Source: Kocuria sp.
GTDB lineage: Bacteria > Actinomycetota > Actinomycetes > Actinomycetales > Micrococcaceae
Assembly: GCA_031179495.1 (NCBI GenBank)
Contig: JAPSHS010000012.1
Coordinates: 1-32,276, forward strand
DNA length: 32,276 bases
Direction: 5' to 3'
Both the position numbers and the translations under genes were made by a program. The notes below the pieces were generated by a model. That model did not search any database. It worked only from the letters and a program-made list of their open reading frames with translations, and was not told where the DNA came from. Below, piece by piece: positions 23,319 to 29,516 of the stretch; within the stretch, counting starts at the first letter, position 1; each line of letters opens with the position of its first letter.

Positions 23319-24371
23319 ATGACCGACACCGCCGCCGCGCCCGCGGACACCGATCAGCACGTCCTCGCCGAGGTCCGGAACGGGACCGGGCACCTGGTGC
23401 TCAACCGCCCCCGCCAGCTCAACGCGCTCACCGCGCAGATGTACCGCGACCTCAAGGACGCCCTGGACGCCTGGCGTGACGACGACGCCGTGCGCCACGT
23501 CCTGGTCACGTCGGCCTCGCCCAGGGCGTGGTGCGCGGGCGGTGACGTCCGGCAGGTCCGCGACGCCGTCCGCGACGGCCAGGTCGCCGCGGCGACGCAG
23601 GTCTTCGCCGTCGAGTACGCCCTCGACTGCCTGATCGCGGACTACCCGAAGCCCTACGTGGCGCTCATGAACGGCATCTGCATGGGCGGCGGCATGGGCA
23701 TCTCCGTGCACGGCTCCCACCGCGTGGTGGGCCGCTCCACCGTCATGGCGATGCCCGAGACGAAGATCGGCTTCTTCACCGACATCGGCGCCTCCTGGTT
23801 CCTGCCGCGCGTCTCGCGCCCGGACCGCCGGCAGGAGCCCGGCCCGGCCGTGGGACGCTGGCTCGCCCTGGGCGGGCAGCGGATCACCGGCGCGGACGCC
23901 GTGGCCCTGGGGCTGGCCGACGTCCTCGTCGCCGACGAGGACTTCCCGGCCCTGGCGGCGGCCGTGGTGGAGGAGGGGCCCGCGGACGCCCTGGCCCGCT
24001 TCGCACGGGAGCCGGAGCCGTCGCCCGTCGTGGCCCGGTGGGAGCAGATCGAGGACCGCTACGGAGCCCCCACCCTGGAGGAGATCGCCGCTGCCGCGCC
24101 CGAGGACCTCGCGGGCATGAGCCCGTCCTCGCTGGTGCGCACCTTCGAGCTGCTCGAGCGGGGCGCGGCCGACGACGGCGTGCGCTCGTGCCTGGAGCGG
24201 GAGCTGCGCCTGGCCGCGGACACGATCGCCCGGCCGGACTTCGCGGAGGGGGTGCGCGCGGTCCTCGTGGACAAGGACAACGACCCGGCCTGGGAGCACG
24301 CCTCCATCGCCGACGTCGACGTCGCGGCGGTCCGGGCGGTGCTCGACGAGAAGCTGCCGCTGCCCCTCTGA
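23319..24371 (+). CDS. Enoyl-CoA hydratase/isomerase family protein, 3-hydroxyisobutyryl-CoA hydrolase-like
   Basis: A 350-residue crotonase-fold protein. The CoA-binding segments are VLNRPRQLNALT and RAWCAGGDVRQV, and the oxyanion region is NGICMGGGMGISVHGSHRVV. MPETKIGFFTDIGASWFLPR is characteristic of 3-hydroxyisobutyryl-CoA hydrolases (valine degradation), as is the longer C-terminal part (SSLVRTFELLERG, then FAEGVRAVLVDKDNDPAW). The ATG at 23319 is preferred. A GTG at 23283 in frame would add 12 residues of low complexity. It is the last gene of the codirectional run and convergent with the next gene. Confidence 0.9.
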   Translation: MTDTAAAPADTDQHVLAEVRNGTGHLVLNRPRQLNALTAQMYRDLKDALDAWRDDDAVRHVLVTSASPRAWCAGGDVRQVRDAVRDGQVAAATQVFAVEYALDCLIADYPKPYVALMNGICMGGGMGISVHGSHRVVGRSTVMAMPETKIGFFTDIGASWFLPRVSRPDRRQEPGPAVGRWLALGGQRITGADAVALGLADVLVADEDFPALAAAVVEEGPADALARFAREPEPSPVVARWEQIEDRYGAPTLEEIAAAAPEDLAGMSPSSLVRTFELLERGAADDGVRSCLERELRLAADTIARPDFAEGVRAVLVDKDNDPAWEHASIADVDVAAVRAVLDEKLPLPL

Positions 24372-24394
24372 GCCGGACGCCGTGCCCGGCGCGC

Positions 24395-24949
24395 TCAGCG
24401 GTGGGACGGGTCCTTGCCGTTGCGGCCGACCACCACGGGGGCGATGCCGGAACGTTCCCCGGCGTCGGTGGGCCGGTCCACGAAGCGGCGGTAGCCGACG
24501 TACAGGGTCAGCGCCAGTGCCAGCGTGACCACCCCGAAGGTCACCAGCGTGTCCTGGGAGATCAGGCTGCGGACCACGCTGTGCAGGAGGGTGAACAGGC
24601 CTCCGAGCAGGATCCCGTCGGCGAGCACCGGCCTGCGCCGCTCGACGAGCAGGCTGAGCACGAGCAGCAGCACGGAGCCGATCAGGGTGACCACGCCCAC
24701 GTCCCGGCTGTGGCGCACGGACCGCTCCTCCCACACGTCCCGTTCGCGCAGGTGCTCCGCCCACTGCTCCTGCTCCGCCGGGGTCAGCTCCCGGGTCTCC
24801 TGGGCCGCGACGAGCGCGGGGGACGACTCCGGCGCCTCGGGAGCGGGGTGGACCGCGGCGACGCCGAGACCCACGAGGAGCGCGATCAGCGCCCCGAGGA
24901 AGAGCGTGTAGACCGTTCGCAGGATCCTGCTCTCCGTGCGGTCGCCCAT
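24395..24949 (-). CDS. Four-TM membrane protein of unknown function
   Basis: A 184-residue protein with a TM segment near residues 14-34, a polar and Glu/Ala-rich loop of about 45 residues outside the membrane (containing ELTPAEQEQWAEHLRERD), and three further hydrophobic segments near 84-102, 112-129 and 134-152. The loop ends in a basic stretch. The C-terminus is polar. The ATG at 24949 has GGAG about ten bases upstream. Similar proteins are common in actinobacteria without known function. It is divergent from the phosphoribosyltransferase-hydrolase gene. Confidence 0.75.
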   Translation of the reverse strand: MGDRTESRILRTVYTLFLGALIALLVGLGVAAVHPAPEAPESSPALVAAQETRELTPAEQEQWAEHLRERDVWEERSVRHSRDVGVVTLIGSVLLLVLSLLVERRRPVLADGILLGGLFTLLHSVVRSLISQDTLVTFGVVTLALALTLYVGYRRFVDRPTDAGERSGIAPVVVGRNGKDPSHR

Positions 24950-25064
24950 GCGGCGTGCTCCGTCCTCCCGTCCGTGCGGGCTCGTCCGTCGGCTGCTCCC
25001 GGGGCCGTGCGGGCCGGCTCCCGGGTGCTCGCATTATGGGCCGGGCCGGGGGCGTTGTCCACGA

Positions 25065-25078
25065 CCGTCACCTGTCCC
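25065..25078 (+). promoter_or_regulatory. GTCACC-containing candidate regulator site upstream of the PRT-hydrolase gene
   Basis: CCGTCACCTGTCCC lies about 30 bases upstream of the -10 at 25109, where an activator would sit. The string GTCACCTGTCCC recurs exactly in front of the STAS gene (minus strand, 29424-29438), and GGGTCACC recurs in front of hsp20 (27889-27896). The outer GTCCC half resembles the DosR half-site of mycobacteria. Confidence 0.4.
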
Positions 25079-25108
25079 GCGGGTCTTCCGCCGTGTGGTG
25101 CCCCTGCC

Positions 25109-25114
25109 TACGCT
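25109..25114 (+). promoter_or_regulatory. Candidate -10 for the PRT-hydrolase/erythromycin-esterase-like operon
   Basis: TACGCT followed by GGAGGC lies 41 bases upstream of the ATG at 25155. The flank TGCCTA-NN-CTGGAG is shared with the hsp20 promoter. Confidence 0.5.
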
Positions 25115-25154
25115 GGAGGCATCGGCTCCGGCGACCGGGGAGATGGGGGCTGAG

Positions 25155-26489
25155 ATGGTGGTCTTCGAGAACAGGGTCGACGCGGGACGCCGGCTCGGCG
25201 ATCGTCTGCTGTCCCTGCGCGGCCAGGACGTGGTGGTGCTGGGGCTGCCCCGCGGCGGGGTGCCCGTGGCCCACGAGGTGGCCCGGATGCTCGACGCCCC
25301 CCTCGACATCGTCGTGGTCCGCAAGCTCGGCGTGCCCTCCCAGCCGGAGCTGGCGATGGGCGCCATCGGCGAGGAGGGGGCCCGGGTGCTCGACGAGCGG
25401 ACCCTGCAGTACCTCGGGGTGACGGACGCGCAGCTGGAGCAGGTCGAGGAGCGGGAGCGGGCCGTGCTCGATGCCCGCACCGCGCGCTTCCGGGAGGGGC
25501 GCGAGCGGGTCGACCTCACGGGCCGGACCGCGCTGGTCGTCGACGACGGCATCGCCACCGGATCCACCGCGCGCGTGGCCTGCCGGATCGTCCGCCAGCT
25601 CGGCGCCGGGCGGGTGGTGCTGGCGGTGCCGGTGGCCCCGCAGGAGGCCCTGGACCGGGTGACCGGGGCGGACGAGGTGGTCTGCCTGGCCACTCCGTCG
25701 CCCTTCGTGGCGGTCGGACAGCACTACCGCGACTTCGCCGCGACGGAGGACGACGAGGTGGTCGCCCTGCTCGACGCCGCCCGGCGCCGCCACGAGGCCG
25801 GTCTGCCCGCCGCCTCCGCGCCCGGGCGGGAGTCCGCCGTCCGCGTCCCGGCCGGGACGGTCCAGCTCGCGGCCCACCTGCACCTGCCCGCTCCCGGTGC
25901 CGGGGCCGTGGTCTTCGCCCACGGCAGCGGCAGCGGCCGGCACAGCTCGCGGAACCGGTACGTGGCCTCGGTCCTGCAGGACGCCGGGCTCGGGACCCTC
26001 CTGCTCGACCTGCTCACGGACGAGGAGGAGGTCGAGCGCGCCGACGTCTTCGACATCGAGCTGCTCGCCCGCCGGCTGCTCCTGGCCACGGCCTGGTTGC
26101 AGGAGCAGCCGGGGGCCGCCGGCTCACCGGTCGGCTGGTTCGGGGCGAGCACCGGGGCCGGTGCCGCCCTGTGGGCGGCCGCCGAGCCCGGGGCGCCGGT
26201 GGCCGCCGTGGTCTCCCGCGGCGGCCGCCCCGATCTCGCGGGGGAGCGGCTGCGCTCCGTGCGGGCGCCGACCCTGCTGGTCGTCGGCAGCCAGGACCAG
26301 GAGGTGCTGGGACTCAACCGCTGGGCCCAGGAGTCGATGCGCTGCCCCACCCGGCTGGCGGTCGTGGAGGGCGCCGGCCACCTGTTCGAGGAGCCCGGCA
26401 CGCTCGCCGAGGCCGCCGTGCTCGCACGGGACTGGTTCCGGCGCCACCTCGTGCCCGCCCGGGAGCGCGCCGACGGAGGCCCCCGATGA
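25155..26489 (+). CDS. Phosphoribosyltransferase domain fused to an alpha/beta hydrolase (dienelactone-hydrolase-like)
   Basis: A 444-residue fusion. Residues 1-215 form a type I PRTase: VVLGLPRGGVPVAHEVARML, then the PRPP loop LVVDDGIATGSTA with Asp130-Asp131. Residues 220-440 form an alpha/beta hydrolase with a GASTG nucleophile elbow (Ser332), Asp381 in GSQDQEV and His409 in GAGHLFEE, so a complete triad. The same pairing is known in many actinobacteria and proteobacteria, and the PRT half resembles the N-terminal part of M. tuberculosis Rv2030c. The ATG at 25155 was taken; an ATG at 25143 is in frame. The stop overlaps the erythromycin-esterase-like gene's start (ATGA). Substrates are unknown. 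Confidence 0.9.
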   Translation: MVVFENRVDAGRRLGDRLLSLRGQDVVVLGLPRGGVPVAHEVARMLDAPLDIVVVRKLGVPSQPELAMGAIGEEGARVLDERTLQYLGVTDAQLEQVEERERAVLDARTARFREGRERVDLTGRTALVVDDGIATGSTARVACRIVRQLGAGRVVLAVPVAPQEALDRVTGADEVVCLATPSPFVAVGQHYRDFAATEDDEVVALLDAARRRHEAGLPAASAPGRESAVRVPAGTVQLAAHLHLPAPGAGAVVFAHGSGSGRHSSRNRYVASVLQDAGLGTLLLDLLTDEEEVERADVFDIELLARRLLLATAWLQEQPGAAGSPVGWFGASTGAGAALWAAAEPGAPVAAVVSRGGRPDLAGERLRSVRAPTLLVVGSQDQEVLGLNRWAQESMRCPTRLAVVEGAGHLFEEPGTLAEAAVLARDWFRRHLVPARERADGGPR

Positions 26490-27811
26490 GCTCCGCCGGG
26501 CGCCGGCCGTCCCCGGCCGCCGGCGTGCTCTCGGAGATCCGGTCCCTCGCCGGTCCGCTGACGGGCGACCAGGACCTCGACCGGCTCGTCGAGCGCTGCG
26601 CGGGAGCCCGGTTCGTGGCCGTGGGGGAGGCCTCCCACGGGACCCACGAGTACTACCGGTGGCGGGCGCTGCTCAGCCGCCGGCTCATCGAGGAGCACGG
26701 CTTCAGCTGGATCGGGGTGGAGGGCGACTGGCCCGACTGCTGGCGGCTCAACCGGTGGGTGCGCGGGCGGGAGGAGCAGCACCTGGACGCCCGGGGGGTC
26801 CTCGCCGGTTTCGGCCGCTGGCCCACGTGGATGTGGGCGAACGAGGAGGTCGCCCAGTTCCTCGACTGGCTGCGGGCGGAGAACGCGCGCCGGCCCGAGC
26901 CGGAGCAGGTGGGCTTCTACGGGCTGGACGTCTACTCGCTGTGGGACTCCCTGCGCGAGATCATCGCCTGGCTCGAGGCGAACGCGCCCGAGGCCCTGCC
27001 GGCCGCGCTGCAGGCGTGGGAGTGCTTCGTCCCGTTCCACGAGGACCCGCACGAGTACGCGAGGAGCACCCGGATCGTGCCGCAGAGCTGTGAGGCGGAC
27101 GTCGTCGCCCTCCTGGCGGAGGTGCGCCGGCGCACGACGGACCGGGCGGAGGGGGACCCCGCCGCGTTCGACGCCGTGCTCAACGCCATGGTCGCGGCCG
27201 ACGCCGAGCGCTACTACCGCAGCATGGTCCGCGGCGACCGGCAGTCCTGGAACGTGCGGGACGAGCACATGGCGGACACCGCCGAGCTGCTCTCCCGGCA
27301 CCACGGCCCCGGTGCCCGGGGACTGGTGTGGGAGCACAACTCGCACGTCGGGGACGCGCGGGCCACGGACATGTTCGACGCCGGGCTGGTCAACGTGGGC
27401 CAGCTGCTGCGCGAGCGGCACGCCGCGCGCGACGTGGTGCTCGTGGGCATGGCGGGCTGGACCGGCACCGTGGTCGCGGCGGAGTCCTGGGGCGCGGCCG
27501 AGGAGGTCCTGGCCGTGCCCGAGGCCCGCTCCGGCTCCGCCGAGGACCTCCTGCACCGGGCCCTCGGCGAGCCGGCGGTCCTGGTGTTCGGCCGGGACCG
27601 CTCCGGGGACTGGCTCTCGGGCCGGTTCGGCCACCGGGCCATCGGGGTGGTGTACCGCCCGTGGCGGGAGGCCGGCAACTACGTCCCCACCCGCATGGGG
27701 GAGCGCTACGACGCCCTGCTCTGGTTCGAGGAGACCTCCGCGCTGCGACCGCTGCGCCACGAGCCGCCGCCGGAGGAGCCGGAGCTGGAGACCGAGCCGT
27801 GGGGCGTCTGA
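26486..27811 (+). CDS. Erythromycin esterase-like family protein
   Basis: A 441-residue Ere-like protein. The metal/catalytic region AVGEASHGTHEYYRWR carries Glu48, His51, His54 and Glu55; IGVEGDWPDCWRLNRWV and LVWEHNSHVGDARATDM give the other conserved acidic and His residues. Ere enzymes hydrolyse macrolide lactones, but many chromosomal homologues sit in stress loci and have no shown resistance activity. This context (PRT-hydrolase before it, Hsp20 after it) matches the C-terminal domain of mycobacterial Rv2030c. The ATG at 26486 has GGAGG six bases upstream and overlaps the preceding stop. I do not call it a resistance gene. Confidence 0.9.
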   Translation: MSSAGRRPSPAAGVLSEIRSLAGPLTGDQDLDRLVERCAGARFVAVGEASHGTHEYYRWRALLSRRLIEEHGFSWIGVEGDWPDCWRLNRWVRGREEQHLDARGVLAGFGRWPTWMWANEEVAQFLDWLRAENARRPEPEQVGFYGLDVYSLWDSLREIIAWLEANAPEALPAALQAWECFVPFHEDPHEYARSTRIVPQSCEADVVALLAEVRRRTTDRAEGDPAAFDAVLNAMVAADAERYYRSMVRGDRQSWNVRDEHMADTAELLSRHHGPGARGLVWEHNSHVGDARATDMFDAGLVNVGQLLRERHAARDVVLVGMAGWTGTVVAAESWGAAEEVLAVPEARSGSAEDLLHRALGEPAVLVFGRDRSGDWLSGRFGHRAIGVVYRPWREAGNYVPTRMGERYDALLWFEETSALRPLRHEPPPEEPELETEPWGV

Positions 27812-27835
27812 GCCCGCCCTGTCCGGCGCGGGCTC
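27810..27835 (+). terminator. Possible hairpin terminator after the Ere-like gene
   Basis: GAGCCCGC (27810-27817) pairs with GCGGGCTC (27828-27835) across a ten-base loop, starting at the stop codon. It is weaker than the other hairpins here. It would separate the operon from hsp20. Confidence 0.4.
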
Positions 27836-27888
27836 GGACGCCGATCTGCTCGCGCCGCGGGGCTCGTCGCGTCATCGTCCGACGTCAT

Positions 27889-27896
27889 GGGTCACC
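27889..27896 (+). promoter_or_regulatory. GGGTCACC candidate regulator site upstream of hsp20
   Basis: GGGTCACC lies just upstream of the -35 element, followed by GGGC-TGACGT-GCCC (27897-27910), a palindrome that overlaps the -35. The GTCACC core is shared with the promoters of the PRT-hydrolase operon and the STAS gene. Confidence 0.35.
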
Positions 27897-27899
27897 GGG

Positions 27900-27929
27900 C
27901 TGACGTGCCCGGTCGGCGGTGCCTAACCT
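27900..27929 (+). promoter_or_regulatory. hsp20 promoter: -35 CTGACG, 18-bp spacer, -10 TAACCT
   Basis: CTGACG (27900-27905) and TAACCT (27924-27929) form the best two-part promoter in the window. The -10 is followed by GGAGTC. The leader to the ATG at 28028 would be about 92 bases and carries GAGGAG. Confidence 0.55.
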
Positions 27930-28027
27930 GGAGTCGTCCAGACGGACCGCACCGGCTCCTCCGGCCGACCCGGCCGGCGGCCGCACGTGCCGCCCCGGGG
28001 CCGGTGCCGCAGTAGAGGAGTCGTGCC

Positions 28028-28444
28028 ATGGCCGGACTGATGCGCCGGGAGGCGTTCGAGATGCTGGAACCGATCCGCCGCCTGCTGGAGGGGGACCCGG
28101 AGGCCTCCTGGCCGCGGGTGGAGGAGTACCGGGACGGGGAGACGGTGGTGATCCGGGCGGACCTGCCGGGCATCGACCCGGAACGGGACGTCGAGCTCAC
28201 CGTGGCCGACGACGTCCTCCACCTCCGGGCGGAACGGCGGGAGAGGACGGAGCACAAGGACAAGGACAGCTACCGCTCCGAGTTCCGCTACGGGTCCTTC
28301 ACCCGCTCGCTTCCCCTGCCCGCGGGCTGCCGGGACGAGGACATCAGCGCCGCCTACCGTGACGGCGTCCTGGAGGTCCGCGTCCCGGTCGCCCAGCACG
28401 CCGAGCCGCCCGCCACCCGGAGGATCGAGGTGACCCGCGGCTGA
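28028..28444 (+). CDS. Hsp20/alpha-crystallin small heat-shock protein, HspX-like
   Basis: A 138-residue small heat-shock protein: a short N-terminal arm (about 30 residues), an alpha-crystallin domain from VEEYRDGETVVIRADLPGID to DGVLEVRVPV, and a C-terminal I-x-V tail motif (RIEV) used for oligomer contacts. The segments ADLPGIDPERDVELTV and YRSEFRYGSFTRSLPLP align well by eye with M. tuberculosis HspX (ELPGVDPDKDVDIMV and RSEFAYGSFVRTVSLP), so it is nearer that dormancy chaperone than the E. coli IbpA type. It holds unfolding proteins under stress. A GAGGAG stands before the ATG at 28028. It is convergent with the Cys-rich protein gene. Confidence 0.94.
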   Translation: MAGLMRREAFEMLEPIRRLLEGDPEASWPRVEEYRDGETVVIRADLPGIDPERDVELTVADDVLHLRAERRERTEHKDKDSYRSEFRYGSFTRSLPLPAGCRDEDISAAYRDGVLEVRVPVAQHAEPPATRRIEVTRG

Positions 28445-28454
28445 GGCGCCGGCC

Positions 28455-28481
28455 CCGCCCGCGGACGGCGTCCACGGGCGG
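28455..28481. terminator. Possible hairpin between hsp20 and the Cys-rich gene
   Basis: CCGCCCG (28455-28461) pairs with CGGGCGG (28475-28481) across a 13-base loop between two convergent stops, with further imperfect pairing outside. Moderate support only. Confidence 0.35.
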
Positions 28482-28504
28482 CCGGGGCGTCGGCCCCTTC
28501 GCCG

Positions 28505-28930
28505 TCAGTCCCTGCGCGCCAGCAGCTCCGCGCACGCCTGCTCGCACCGCCGGCAGGCCTCGGCCGCCAGTGCGCAGTGCTCGTAGGCCTCGGCCCGCCG
28601 GCTGCAGGCCTCCCGGCCGGCCCTGCCCGCGGCCCGGCAGGCCTCCAGCAGCGGCACCAGCACGGCTCGGCCGTCCGTGGGATCGGGGAAGCCGAGGCGG
28701 GCGAGCACCTGTGCGGTGGCCGTGCAGACCGCCGCGCAGTCCTGCTCGGCGCGCAGGCACTCGCGCAGTTCCGCGACCGTGTCCTCCTCCACGCAGGCGT
28801 CGGCGGCGACCAGGCAGATCTGGGCGGCCTCGATGCACGCCTCGAGGCACTCGGACTCGGCCGAGCGCTCCTGGCGGGAGATCTCCGGGGCGGCGGGATG
28901 GGTCATCAGGGCGCGGCGGATGGTGCTCAC
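28505..28930 (-). CDS. Four-helix-bundle Cys-rich protein (DUF326/Csp-like copper storage family)
   Basis: A 141-residue, all-helical protein with 13 cysteines in spacing such as CLEAC, CLRAEQDCAAVC and CALAAEACRRCEQAC, where Cys recurs every three, four or seven residues, so they line the inside of a bundle. This is the pattern of DUF326 proteins and of the Csp copper-storage proteins, which bind many Cu(I) ions. No signal peptide or TAT motif is seen, so it would be the cytosolic kind. The GTG at 28930 is chosen because GGAGGAG precedes it; a TTG at 28945 is a poorer choice. It is 60 bases after the STAS gene on the same strand. Metal binding is inference. Confidence 0.85.
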   Translation of the reverse strand: MSTIRRALMTHPAAPEISRQERSAESECLEACIEAAQICLVAADACVEEDTVAELRECLRAEQDCAAVCTATAQVLARLGFPDPTDGRAVLVPLLEACRAAGRAGREACSRRAEAYEHCALAAEACRRCEQACAELLARRD

Positions 28931-28990
28931 GGCCTTCTCCTCCAACGGGATTCCCCCGCACCGGACGGGACCGGTGCAGGGTGGGCCGGC

Positions 28991-29359
28991 TCAGCCGGCG
29001 AGCCGGGACCTGGGTGCGGTGCGGTGCGGCACGGGGCGCCGCGGCGCCCACGTGGAGAGGCGGGTCACGCTGCCGTGGCCGGGCAGCTCGGCGGGCAGCA
29101 CGAACTGCACGGACGGGGTGTCCTGCACGGCGTCCTCGTGCTCCGCGGCCCAGCGCAGCAGGTCCACGGCCGCCGGCTCGACGTGGTGGGCCGAGGTGAT
29201 GTCCACGATCACGGCGATGCCCGGCACCAGGGTGCGGGCACGGCGGATCAGCGGGCACAGCGCCCGGTGGTTGATCTCGGTGACGCAGCCCGTGACGACG
29301 AGCCGGACGTGCCTGCCGTCCAGATCGACCTGGACGAGAACGGACAGTTTGTGGTGCAT
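28991..29359 (-). CDS. STAS-domain protein (anti-sigma-antagonist-like)
   Basis: A 122-residue protein that fits a single STAS domain: strand VQVDLDGRHVRLVVTGCVTE, helix with CPLIRRARTL, core strand AVIVDITSAHHVEPAAVDLLRWAAEH and final strand VQFVLPAELPG. Where anti-sigma antagonists carry a phosphorylatable Ser or Thr after the core strand, this protein has TSAHHVE, so phosphorylation control is possible (Thr or Ser) but not certain. The ATG at 29359 follows GGGGAGAG. It is probably cotranscribed with the downstream Cys-rich gene. The short tail is Arg/Pro-rich. A partner anti-sigma factor is not in the window. Confidence 0.75.
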   Translation of the reverse strand: MHHKLSVLVQVDLDGRHVRLVVTGCVTEINHRALCPLIRRARTLVPGIAVIVDITSAHHVEPAAVDLLRWAAEHEDAVQDTPSVQFVLPAELPGHGSVTRLSTWAPRRPVPHRTAPRSRLAG

Positions 29360-29417
29360 GTGGTCTCTCCCCCTGCAGCGTGTCGTGCGCGGCCTGCTGC
29401 TCGGCCTCCCGCACTCC

Positions 29418-29423
29418 ACGCTA
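29418..29423 (-). promoter_or_regulatory. Candidate -10 for the STAS/Cys-rich operon
   Basis: On the minus strand TAGCGT followed by GGAGTG lies directly after GGGTCACCTGTCCCC, about 59 bases upstream of the STAS ATG. It has the TAnnnTGGAG form of the hsp20 and PRT-hydrolase promoters. Confidence 0.5.
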
Positions 29424-29438
29424 GGGGACAGGTGACCC
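29424..29438 (-). promoter_or_regulatory. GTCACC-containing candidate regulator site upstream of the STAS gene
   Basis: GGGTCACCTGTCCCC on the minus strand has GGG and TCCC ends like the GGGAC-N4-GTCCC DosR box, and its 12-base core is identical to the site at 25067-25078. Unlike there, it abuts the -10, so an activator would have to act from another position, or the site may be repressive. Confidence 0.4.
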
Positions 29439-29516
29439 GTGCCACCAAGGAATCCGGCTGCTGGGGCGCACATTTCCTCTACCGAAGAGTAGAGCGGGCG
29501 CCGGGGACCGCGGGAA

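Noticed and set aside
22431..25034. A minus-strand open frame of 867 codons opposite GDPD and the HIBCH-like gene
   Set aside because: Same reason: the opposite strand carries well-supported genes, and the translation is low-complexity.
26486..27811. Macrolide resistance gene
   Set aside because: The protein is of the erythromycin-esterase family, but its context is a stress locus and chromosomal homologues are mostly not resistance determinants. Sequence alone does not support a resistance call.
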